DNA of 39,039 bases from Paludibacter sp. (lineage in GTDB: Bacteria > Bacteroidota > Bacteroidia > Bacteroidales > Paludibacteraceae): the NCBI GenBank assembly GCA_027450045.1, contig DAIDKM010000024.1, positions 1-39,039 on the forward strand. Direction: 5' to 3'. The first letter of the stretch is position 1. Each line of letters begins with the position of its first letter. Made by a program: the position numbers and the translations under genes. Below, one piece after another: positions 8,123 to 15,911 of the stretch. The notes beneath the pieces were generated by a model. That model searched no databases. It was not told the DNA's origin and was given only the letters and a program-made list of their open reading frames with translations.

Positions 8123-9391
8123 ATGAAGCATATTTTCCTCTTCGCCTTGTTGCTGTCAACTATCACCGTTCAGGCGCAGTTTAGCAAATTCTTTGAGAAC
8201 AAAAGTCTCCGCATGGATTATTACCACAGCGGAACGGACACCAGTGAGTTTTACACGTTCGACGAACTGATCAGGGAGCCTTTTTGGGGCGGATCGCACG
8301 TCAACCTGATTGACACCATGAACTACGGCGATTATTATGTCAAAGTGTTTAATGTCAGCAATGATTCCCTACTTTACTCACGAGGCTATTCTACGCTTTT
8401 CAGGGAATGGCAAACCACCAACGAAGCGAAAAAGACAAGCCGTACCTTTTCGGAAACGGTAGTTATTCCTTATCCCAAAGAAAATGTTCGGATTGAGTTG
8501 TATAGCCGCGACTGGAACGGGATCTTTCATAAGAAGTTTGCTTATGTCGTCGACACCGGCAGTTATTTCATCAAACAGGATCACCGCTTGGTCTATCCTT
8601 CGTTTAATGTCAAAATCACAGGCGATCCCGCTAAAAAAGTGGATATCGTTATCTTGCCCGAAGGGTACACTCAAGCGCAAATGGGAGAGTTTATAAACGA
8701 TTGCCGTAAGTTTGTCAAGGACTTCTTCACGGTGGCGCCTTACACAAACAATGAGGATAAGTTCAATTTCAGGGCGATCCTGGCGCCTTCGGAACAATCG
8801 GGCGCTGACATTCCCGCCAGTGGCATTTGGGTAAATACCATTCTGAATACAAGCTATTATACGTTTGATAGCGAGCGTTACCTTATGACGATGGACGATA
8901 AAAGCGTTCGCGATCTGGCTGCCAATGCGCCTTACGATCAGATTTATATTCTGGTGAACAGTCCGAAATACGGAGGTGGCGCCATTTACAATGACTACAG
9001 CGTAGCCGTCAACAGCAATAAGAAATCAGCCAAGATCCTGATTCACGAATTCGGGCATGGCTTTGCAGGACTGGCTGACGAATACTACAATGATTCGACC
9101 ACCTACGGAACGTTCTATAATTTAAGCATAGAACCCTGGGAACCGAACATTACCACGTTGAAAGACTTTGGCAGAAAGTGGAAACACTTAGTCAAACCCG
9201 GAACACCTGTTCCTACACCGGCCACCAAAGAGTACATCAACACCGTCGGGGCTTTCGAAGGAGGCGGATATGAACCGAAAGGAATGTATCGTGCCAGTCA
9301 GGATTGCCTGATGAAAACTTTCAACGGCGATACCTTTTGTCCGGCTTGTCAGGAAGCCATTCAAAGAATGATCGATTTCTATACAAAGTAA
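8123..9391 (+). CDS. Secreted zinc metallopeptidase, family M64 (IgA peptidase-like)
   Basis: A 422-residue exported protein with a signal peptide (MKHIFLFALLLSTITVQAQ). The N-terminal ~150 residues form an M64 N-terminal beta domain. The catalytic part contains VDIVILPEGYTQAQM (about 173-187) and the zinc site HEFGHGFAGLADEYY (308-322), in which H308 and H312 bind zinc, E309 is the catalytic base and D319/E320 follow as in the HExGHxxxxxxDE signature of M64. A late Cys pair (CPAC) and CLM motif lie near the C-terminus. The family name comes from the IgA peptidase of Clostridium ramosum, but most Bacteroidales members have unknown substrates. It has its own promoter and is separated from the FecIR group by a terminator. 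Confidence 0.9.
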   Translation: MKHIFLFALLLSTITVQAQFSKFFENKSLRMDYYHSGTDTSEFYTFDELIREPFWGGSHVNLIDTMNYGDYYVKVFNVSNDSLLYSRGYSTLFREWQTTNEAKKTSRTFSETVVIPYPKENVRIELYSRDWNGIFHKKFAYVVDTGSYFIKQDHRLVYPSFNVKITGDPAKKVDIVILPEGYTQAQMGEFINDCRKFVKDFFTVAPYTNNEDKFNFRAILAPSEQSGADIPASGIWVNTILNTSYYTFDSERYLMTMDDKSVRDLAANAPYDQIYILVNSPKYGGGAIYNDYSVAVNSNKKSAKILIHEFGHGFAGLADEYYNDSTTYGTFYNLSIEPWEPNITTLKDFGRKWKHLVKPGTPVPTPATKEYINTVGAFEGGGYEPKGMYRASQDCLMKTFNGDTFCPACQEAIQRMIDFYTK

Positions 9392-9442
9392 GAAGAAATT
9401 ACCGTTTCATTAGTGTGGTTTGTCTTTGTCAAAAAGCCATAT

Positions 9443-9475
9443 ACCCATCAGCAGGATGTTGATGGGTGTTTTATT
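9443..9475 (+). terminator. Intrinsic terminator between convergent genes
   Basis: ACCCATCA pairs with TGATGGGT (8 bp, 9-nt loop) followed by GTTTTATTT. It terminates the M64 gene on the plus strand. On the minus strand the same stem is followed after a few bases by a short T-run (near 9431-9435 read in reverse), so it may also serve glgB. Confidence 0.7.
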
Positions 9476-11477
9476 TCTCCCGTTTCAGTATTAACGCTGT
9501 GCGCGAAGGCAGATAAACTTTCAGCCATTCTTTGTGCTGGGAACGGTACAAAGGATCAGGTAGCGTAAAGTGTGGGATAGTTTCATCCACCAATCCAAAT
9601 CCACCAAAGCGTTTCGAGTCGCTGTTGAGCACAATGTGATACGTGCCTTGCGTTGTCAGGATGCCATAGTCACTGAATGAACGAGTGGGATTAAAGTTGT
9701 AAATAATCACCAGATCATTTCGTTGATATGCAAGTACCTGATCATCGCTTTTATCCCAAAGCAGGGTGATAGGCGTTAAATTGAACTGCGGGCATTGATT
9801 AATGAGATGAATCATGGCCTTGTCAAAATCATTCAAACAATGATAGAGCAGCCGTTCGTTTTCCAATAAACTCCATTGGCGGCGGGCATATTTGTATGAC
9901 CAACCGTTGCCGGTACGCGGAAAATCAATCCATTCAGGGTGCCCGAATTCATTGCCCATAAAGTTCAAATAGGCCCCGTTTATGGTAGTTGCCGTGATCA
10001 AACGGATCATTTTGTGCAATGCAACGCCACGATTCACATTGAGGGTCGTGTCGCCGATTTGCATGTGCCAATACATGTCGGAATCAATCAACCGGAATAT
10101 GATCGTTTTGTCGCCTACCAATGCCTGATCGTGACTTTCGGCATAACTCACCGTCTTTTCACTCATCCGGCGATTGGTAAGCTCGTGAAATATCTGACCA
10201 GGGTTCCATTCTTCATCACGCTTTTCTTTGATCAATTTGATCCAGTAGTCGGGAATACCCATCGCCATGCGATAGTCAAACCCAATGCCTCCATCTTCAA
10301 AAGAAGAAGCCAACTCAGGTAGCCCACTCATCTCTTCCGCAATGGTAATGGCATTTGGGTTAACCTCATGAATTACGCGGTTGGCTAACGTGAGATAGCA
10401 TATTGCATTGTCATCCTGATTGCCATTATAATAGTCGTTATAGCTGGTAAATGCTTCTCCCAAGCCATGACTGTAGTAAAGCATGGAGGTGACGCCATCG
10501 AAACGGAACCCGTCGAAACGGTATTCATCCAACCAAAACTTACAATTGGAAAGCAGGAAGTGCACCACCTCGTTTTTTCCGTAGTCAAAACACAAGGAAT
10601 CCCAGGCGGGATGTTCGCGTTTGTTGCCGGGATAGAAATATAGGTCAGGCGTGCCGTCAAATCGCCCCAATCCTTCCACCTCGTTCTTTACGGCATGCGA
10701 ATGAACAATGTCCATGATGACCGACATGCCCAATTGATGGGCTGCATCAACCAATTGTTTTAACTCGTCTGGCGTGCCAAACCGTGAAGAAGCAGCAAAG
10801 AAACTGGAGACATGATAACCAAACGAGCCGTAGTAAGGATGCTCCTGAATGGCCATGATTTGTAAACAATTATAGCCCAAAGCCGCTACGCGTGGCAATA
10901 TCTTTTCACGAAAATCATTATACGATGCTATAGACTCCGATTCGCCTGACATGCCGATATGGCATTCGTAAATGAGCAACGGATCGGTGGTGGGTTTGAA
11001 GTTCTTGATTTGAAACCGGTATGGTTGATCAGGCTCCCACACCTGTGCACTGAAAATCTTGGTATGTTCGTCTTGTATCACACGGCGTGCCCATGCCGGA
11101 ACGCGTTCTCCCGATCCGTCATGCCAATGCATACTCAACTTATACAATTGTCCATGTTGAATCATTTCATGCGGGAGTTCTATTTCCCAAATCCCATGTT
11201 CTGCAGAGTGTAATTGAAATTCCGGTAGCTGTTGCCATCCATTAAAGTCACCTATCAGATAGATGGCGGTTGCATGAGGTGCCCATTCGCGAAATACCCA
11301 GCCTGTTGCCGTTCGATGCAATCCAAAATAGAGATAACCTGTGGCAAAATCAGCAAGCGTGATTTTGTCCTTGGTCAGCTCTTTTTCTTTATCAATGGCA
11401 TGTTGATGTCTCCCTTCAATAGCTTTTGCAAAAGGCTGAAGCCATGGATCTTGTTCTATAATCGTTAATGGGTGCAT
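9471..11477 (-). CDS. glgB: 1,4-alpha-glucan branching enzyme (GH13, eukaryote-type)
   Basis: A 668-residue cytoplasmic enzyme that introduces alpha-1,6 branches into glycogen. A CBM48 domain covers about residues 45-145 (TGWVFREWAPHATAIYLIGDFNGW). The GH13 barrel follows with the four conserved regions: DIVHSH (256-261), FRFDGVT (324-330; nucleophile D327), IAEEMSG (379-385; acid/base E381) and ESHDQ (447-451; transition-state stabiliser D450). The segment YECHIGMSGES...LQIMAIQEHPYYGSFGYH is characteristic of the GH13_8 (human/plant) subfamily rather than the GH13_9 type of E. coli; this is common in Bacteroidota. The YhcH gene lies 58 bp upstream on the same strand, so both may be one transcript. 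No other glycogen gene is in the window. Confidence 0.93.
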   Translation of the reverse strand: MHPLTIIEQDPWLQPFAKAIEGRHQHAIDKEKELTKDKITLADFATGYLYFGLHRTATGWVFREWAPHATAIYLIGDFNGWQQLPEFQLHSAEHGIWEIELPHEMIQHGQLYKLSMHWHDGSGERVPAWARRVIQDEHTKIFSAQVWEPDQPYRFQIKNFKPTTDPLLIYECHIGMSGESESIASYNDFREKILPRVAALGYNCLQIMAIQEHPYYGSFGYHVSSFFAASSRFGTPDELKQLVDAAHQLGMSVIMDIVHSHAVKNEVEGLGRFDGTPDLYFYPGNKREHPAWDSLCFDYGKNEVVHFLLSNCKFWLDEYRFDGFRFDGVTSMLYYSHGLGEAFTSYNDYYNGNQDDNAICYLTLANRVIHEVNPNAITIAEEMSGLPELASSFEDGGIGFDYRMAMGIPDYWIKLIKEKRDEEWNPGQIFHELTNRRMSEKTVSYAESHDQALVGDKTIIFRLIDSDMYWHMQIGDTTLNVNRGVALHKMIRLITATTINGAYLNFMGNEFGHPEWIDFPRTGNGWSYKYARRQWSLLENERLLYHCLNDFDKAMIHLINQCPQFNLTPITLLWDKSDDQVLAYQRNDLVIIYNFNPTRSFSDYGILTTQGTYHIVLNSDSKRFGGFGLVDETIPHFTLPDPLYRSQHKEWLKVYLPSRTALILKREK

Positions 11478-11535
11478 GATGTGCTTTATTAGTAATCTCT
11501 TTCGCGAATAAGTCAGGAAGGCGTTGCATCCTCTA

Positions 11536-11985
11536 TCAAGCTATTTTTACCTTGACAATAATTTTTTTGAGACTTCCTGTGGCGATGCCCGGCGCATGGC
11601 CGTCTTGCGGGAAAAAAATAGCAAATTGCCCGGGTTGAAGTGTCACATACGTAGTAGGTCGTTCTTCAAAAAAAGCGATGTCTTTGGTCGTGTCATACAA
11701 CTTTGCGACACGTTTGCAAGCATCTGTAGCAATCCAACCAATGGTTTCAGAACCAGATAAAGGCATCTGAATATCAATATATTGCTTATGGGTTTCCGTG
11801 CGGGCGGCTTCTGCTTCCTTTCCCTCCATTTCAGCAACGGAAATGAACAAATTGTCACCGTCGAGCACGATCTTCCCGACAGGAGCTTGGGTCAAATCAT
11901 GTTGTTTAAGGTAATCGAAGGCTTGCTTGAAACGTGGATGCAATGCTTCGTAAAGCGTTGCTTCTCCTAATGTATCGAGAATCAT
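11536..11985 (-). CDS. YhcH/YjgK/YiaL (DUF386) family protein
   Basis: A 149-residue cupin-like protein. Family marks are THKQYIDIQMPLSGSETIGW (about 85-104) and the histidine/acid-bearing QPGQFAIFFPQDGHAPG (about 118-134), in which His and Glu/Asp residues form the family's metal site. Homologues include E. coli YiaL, EbgC (beta-galactosidase subunit beta) and proposed sialic-acid or sugar mutarotase/isomerase-type proteins; the substrate cannot be told from the sequence. It lies upstream of glgB on the same strand, fitting a sugar-metabolism role. A promoter and a 12-bp inverted repeat are found just upstream of the start. Confidence 0.88.
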   Translation of the reverse strand: MILDTLGEATLYEALHPRFKQAFDYLKQHDLTQAPVGKIVLDGDNLFISVAEMEGKEAEAARTETHKQYIDIQMPLSGSETIGWIATDACKRVAKLYDTTKDIAFFEERPTTYVTLQPGQFAIFFPQDGHAPGIATGSLKKIIVKVKIA

Positions 11986-11999
11986 GTTGAGAAGAGATA

Positions 12000-12060
12000 A
12001 AAGGGTTATTTATGTATCATTTATTGTCACAAAAATAACCCTTTAAGCTTATTTCTGCAA
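12000..12060 (-). promoter_or_regulatory. Promoter with overlapping palindromic operator/hairpin upstream of YhcH gene
   Basis: On the minus strand TATTTTTG (12030-12037) matches the Bacteroidetes -7 box, and TTG (12058-12060) lies 20 bp upstream as a partial -33 box. A perfect 12-bp inverted repeat, AAAGGGTTATTT at 12000-12011 and its complement at 12033-12044, overlaps the -7 box with one arm and the early transcribed region with the other. The inner arm ends 14 nt before the ATG. It can act as an operator. In RNA only the downstream arm would be transcribed from this promoter, so an operator is the more likely reading than a hairpin. Confidence 0.5.
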
Positions 12061-12235
12061 TAGCAAACGCAAAAATCGTGTCATTATTTTTGCAGGATAG
12101 GCTTTCTTGCTTTCAGTTTGAAAGAGAATCGTACGTTTTGATTTTGGGTGAAATTGACTTTGAAGCTCTTTTTTTTCACTCCTCCCCTTTTTTTACAAGG
12201 TATTTGTTGAAAAAAGCATTTCTCTTCAACGATGT

Positions 12236-12910
12236 TCATCGATTTTGAAGCTCATCGATCGTAAAATTGATAAATCGATTCAATCGTACCGAATGTTGAA
12301 AAAGAGCGACAAGTTCGGGAATTGTGTTCTCTTTGTCGTAAAATGAGTTTGCCAAAGGGTGGCTAAAAATGTAGTGTTTGTGTTTAAGCCAGTCAGCTCC
12401 TATGCCATCGGGTGGAAATCCTTGCGGCACTTTCTTCAGTTTATCGGTGTCGCCATATCGATCAGGGAAATAAGGTTCTATTTCGTGTATGATTTCTTCC
12501 CATTCGTCCATGTTCTCGAAAATGGCTTGACGCACCGCCTTCAAAATGTCTTTCTCAGGACTATAGATGCCGCCACTAATGAAACATCCATCAGGTTCAA
12601 TATGCAAGTAATAACCGGCACGTGGACTTTTTCGTCCACCGCCTGCCCCCATGTAAGCTGCAAAATGGGTTTTATAAGGTGTTTTGTCGGGCGAAAAGCG
12701 TATGTCGCGGTAGAGCCGAAAGACGCAGCTTTTGGCATCCAATCCTTTCAACTCAGAATCAAACAAAGCAATGCCATCGATAATTTTTTGAGTATATGTT
12801 AGAAATTCATGCTGTAATCCGGTGGCATATTCTTTCTTGGCGACAAACCATTCCCGGTTGTTGTTGTCGCGTAGCTCGCGTAAAAACGGGATAATTGCTG
12901 CTGTTGACAT
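12236..12910 (-). CDS. DUF2461 domain-containing protein
   Basis: A 224-residue protein of the DUF2461 (TIGR02453) family, found in many bacteria and of unknown function. Typical wording is FLRELRDNNNREWFVAKK near the N-terminus, FRLYRDIRFSPDKTPYKTHF (about 75-94) and YYLHIEPDGCFISGGIY (about 110-126). The frame is open for 52 more codons upstream into the nuclease gene, but the conserved family start is MSTAAIIPFLREL at 12910. It lies 89 bp downstream of the AddB-like gene on the same strand and may be its distal operon partner. Confidence 0.88.
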   Translation of the reverse strand: MSTAAIIPFLRELRDNNNREWFVAKKEYATGLQHEFLTYTQKIIDGIALFDSELKGLDAKSCVFRLYRDIRFSPDKTPYKTHFAAYMGAGGGRKSPRAGYYLHIEPDGCFISGGIYSPEKDILKAVRQAIFENMDEWEEIIHEIEPYFPDRYGDTDKLKKVPQGFPPDGIGADWLKHKHYIFSHPLANSFYDKENTIPELVALFQHSVRLNRFINFTIDELQNR

Positions 12911-12999
12911 GTGATAATAAATTAATGAGATGTTTTGAAAATGTGCTAATTTGATGAAGAGTTGAAAGAATCCGCTAATGAAGTTTGATTCATTGTCAA

Positions 13000-15894
13000 T
13001 TACTCTGAATTTTCGACAGGCTCTTTTTCCCGTTTGCATATAGCCGTAAAGGGGCAATAGATGCAATGTGCCGGATCGTCGGTTTGCCGGAAAGGAGTCG
13101 CAGAATCGAAAATTTCATCCATCACCTGCGTTAAAAGATCGGCAAACTCCTCGTTCATTTCGGAGAAATTGGAGACAATCGATTTTTGCTTGTTCCCTTT
13201 ATCCACAACATGCGAGGCAAAATCAGGCTTGAACAAGGAACTAAGCACCACGATGCCCGGTTCAATATCAGACGCCTCGTGTTGCATGAGGAAGGCAGAT
13301 GAATAGAGAAATACCTGAAAAACAGCTTTCGGACGCTTCTTTCCCACTTCACAATGAAAAAGCTGCTCCATCGTTTCAAACTCCACTTGATCACTTCCTG
13401 ATTTATAGTCAAGAATTCGGGTTACCCCTTCTTTGCGGTCGATTCGGTCGATAAAGCCTTTGACGTTGACCTTTCTTTGTCCGTCGGATAGAGGTACCCG
13501 TACCAGAAAAGACTCTTCCGAAGCAAGGTACTCAAAAGGTGCGTGGAGTCGATCCTGCCGGAGCAACTGCATCATGTACTGACGAATCACGGTCGCCAAG
13601 ATAAGGTGCTGCCCTTCAGGATAGACAATGCCTTTCTCTTTTTGCAGGAAAACACGGGTATAGACCAACGCGACGATCTCATCTATTGCCGCTACATCTT
13701 TTAAAAGGGCATCCACCATGGAAGTCGTAACCAATTTTCCGATGTAAGGTTGATAGAGAATTTGCATGGCTTCGTGAAATAACAAGCCAAACGTATTTGC
13801 CTCGATGGTTTCTTCCACCTCTTTGCCTTCATCCAATCCCTCAACGGCTGTCAGGTAAAATCGCAACGGACAATCTAAGTAAGCATTTATGGAACTTGCC
13901 GACAGCGCCTTTCCGCTTTCCGACATCAGATACAACTGTAACTTTTCGTGTATAGTCCCTTGTTTCTGTACTTCAATACGTGCCGCTCTTTGTGGCGAAA
14001 CAGAAAACGTAGCATTAGCCGTATGAATGGGAACGCGGTAATGATAACGCAATTGATACAAATAGCGACTCACCTCACCCGACTGCAATCCATCAGAACG
14101 GGTATCATAGAGCAAATGCACCTGTTTTGCCCGATGCAAGAGTCGATAAAAATGATAGGCAAACACGGCATCCTGATGTTCGCCGGTAGGCAGTCCGAAC
14201 CCTTTGCGCAAATGATACGGCACAAAAGAGAGGGCTGTTTGTTTTTGAGGAAAGACGCCTTCATTGAAAGAGAGAATAATGACATTCTCGAAATCCAATG
14301 CACGCGTTTCCAAAAGTCCCATGATTTGCAAGCCTGACAACGGTTCTCCTTCAAATGGAAGAATCAACCCATCCATCAACTGTTTAAGCAACCGCCTGAA
14401 GGTTTCGTTCGACATATCGGTAGTGTACTCGGCAAAAAGCATCTGTGCACGGTTGAGCATTCCGTACAAACTGAAAAGCAACTCTTGCTCCAATTGCCTT
14501 TCCACCGGATCGTTCTCTGTCGGTTGCATGCGTTGAAGAAGCTGCTTCACAACAGATACTAAGTATGCAATGGTTTGCTGCGGTGTTTCGCATATCGAAA
14601 AGATGGAACTAAGCAAATCGTTTTTCCCTAACTCCGTGCGTGATATAAAAATCTTGTTATAGCGCGTGATCTGTTCCGACAACGCATTCACCACCTCATC
14701 CATGAGAAATAATAAATAGGGGTGATGCAAAAGCTGCTGAACCGGTTGAAAATAGAACAATGTCTCATTGCTGCTCTGTTTTGCATGACGTTGAAGTAAT
14801 AGCAACTGATCAATGAACACCGCAGCCGATGAAATCGACACAGGATACCCCATGGTGACATTCACATTGTGAACCTCTTCGGGCAACGCGTAAATAATGG
14901 GTAATAACAGATTTTCATCGGGCAGAAGAATAACCGTTTGCATTAAGGCTTCCGGAGAATGTTCCATATTGGTTTGAGCATACGATTCACGCAATAAGCT
15001 CGCCACATACTTAGCCTGCCCGACAGCCGAAGGAATTCCCACTAACGAGATGTTTCGCTCAACCTGCTGATCGTTCTCCAACTCATAGCGGGAAGGAAAC
15101 TGATGCAGGTTCTCACGGATAAAATCACTGCCGCGATTGACGGAATCTTTCAGTTCCGGTATGTCGTAATCCCAATAGAAATCAGCCATACCCATCTTCC
15201 TGAAATAAGAGAAAAGCTCATTTTCGGCTGGTGTGAGTGCATTAAAACCCACGAAAACAATATGCTTGCAATCAATTGGAATTGTTTCACGTCGCATCAT
15301 ACGTTCCGCGACATCACGGAAAATCATTCCCTGATAGCCTTCATTGCGTTGCAACAATTCATTTCGCAACGTTTCGTACAACGGATAAAGAATTTCCCAG
15401 GTAGCGCGGAAATCTTTTTGTTTTGCGCTTTCCTGCGTCGGTTCGAACGTTGACCAAAACCGCTTGATTGCTTCAATCTGGTTTTCGCTGAGATAGCTGA
15501 ACAAATTGTCGATCTCCTTCAGCTCTGTCACATTGGTAAACAGCTGTTTGGCATCGACCAGATACTTATCGACATCGTCGAAATCATTGATCAACATTTC
15601 GCCCCAATAGACAAAATGATCAAATGTTTCCTCTTTTTTACTCACCCGTTGGTAAATAGCATAGAGACGAAACAACAATCCCACTTTATCGATTGTTTGC
15701 AGTGAAGAAAGTTGCGAAAACAATTCGTTGATGGTTATTGTCGCAGGAGCAAAAACAGGCTGACGAACAAGTTTTTTCAGGTAATGTTGAAAAAAGAGAC
15801 CGGCTCGCCGGTTGGGGAAAACGAAGATCACATCCGCAAGTTCGGAAGCGTGATGCCGATAATAAGCCGAAGCAATCTTCTCTAGAAAAACCAT
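13000..15894 (-). CDS. AddB-like PD-(D/E)XK nuclease with iron-sulfur cluster motif
   Basis: A 964-residue protein with the layout of the AddB/RecB-like family of Bacteroidota: a helicase-like but inactive N-terminal region (IFVFPNRRAGLFF near residue 25, lacking a proper Walker A) and a C-terminal nuclease domain. The PD-(D/E)XK motif reads GFIDRID (813-819) and ILDYKSG (827-833), with D816, D829 and K831 as probable catalytic residues and H707 upstream. Four cysteines (C675 in YLDCPLRF, then C944, C947 and C953 in CIYCPFTAIC) match the Fe-S staple described for AddB-type nucleases. The likely role is double-strand-break end processing. An AddA helicase partner is not in the window. The gene starts 17 bp after tamL, so the two are probably co-transcribed. 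Confidence 0.85.
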   Translation of the reverse strand: MVFLEKIASAYYRHHASELADVIFVFPNRRAGLFFQHYLKKLVRQPVFAPATITINELFSQLSSLQTIDKVGLLFRLYAIYQRVSKKEETFDHFVYWGEMLINDFDDVDKYLVDAKQLFTNVTELKEIDNLFSYLSENQIEAIKRFWSTFEPTQESAKQKDFRATWEILYPLYETLRNELLQRNEGYQGMIFRDVAERMMRRETIPIDCKHIVFVGFNALTPAENELFSYFRKMGMADFYWDYDIPELKDSVNRGSDFIRENLHQFPSRYELENDQQVERNISLVGIPSAVGQAKYVASLLRESYAQTNMEHSPEALMQTVILLPDENLLLPIIYALPEEVHNVNVTMGYPVSISSAAVFIDQLLLLQRHAKQSSNETLFYFQPVQQLLHHPYLLFLMDEVVNALSEQITRYNKIFISRTELGKNDLLSSIFSICETPQQTIAYLVSVVKQLLQRMQPTENDPVERQLEQELLFSLYGMLNRAQMLFAEYTTDMSNETFRRLLKQLMDGLILPFEGEPLSGLQIMGLLETRALDFENVIILSFNEGVFPQKQTALSFVPYHLRKGFGLPTGEHQDAVFAYHFYRLLHRAKQVHLLYDTRSDGLQSGEVSRYLYQLRYHYRVPIHTANATFSVSPQRAARIEVQKQGTIHEKLQLYLMSESGKALSASSINAYLDCPLRFYLTAVEGLDEGKEVEETIEANTFGLLFHEAMQILYQPYIGKLVTTSMVDALLKDVAAIDEIVALVYTRVFLQKEKGIVYPEGQHLILATVIRQYMMQLLRQDRLHAPFEYLASEESFLVRVPLSDGQRKVNVKGFIDRIDRKEGVTRILDYKSGSDQVEFETMEQLFHCEVGKKRPKAVFQVFLYSSAFLMQHEASDIEPGIVVLSSLFKPDFASHVVDKGNKQKSIVSNFSEMNEEFADLLTQVMDEIFDSATPFRQTDDPAHCIYCPFTAICKREKEPVENSE

Positions 15895-15911
15895 TTATGC
15901 AATATTTACTC

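Noticed and set aside
9939-10322. Open frame of 127 codons on the plus strand inside glgB
   Set aside because: It is antisense to intact GH13 catalytic motifs and has no family features.
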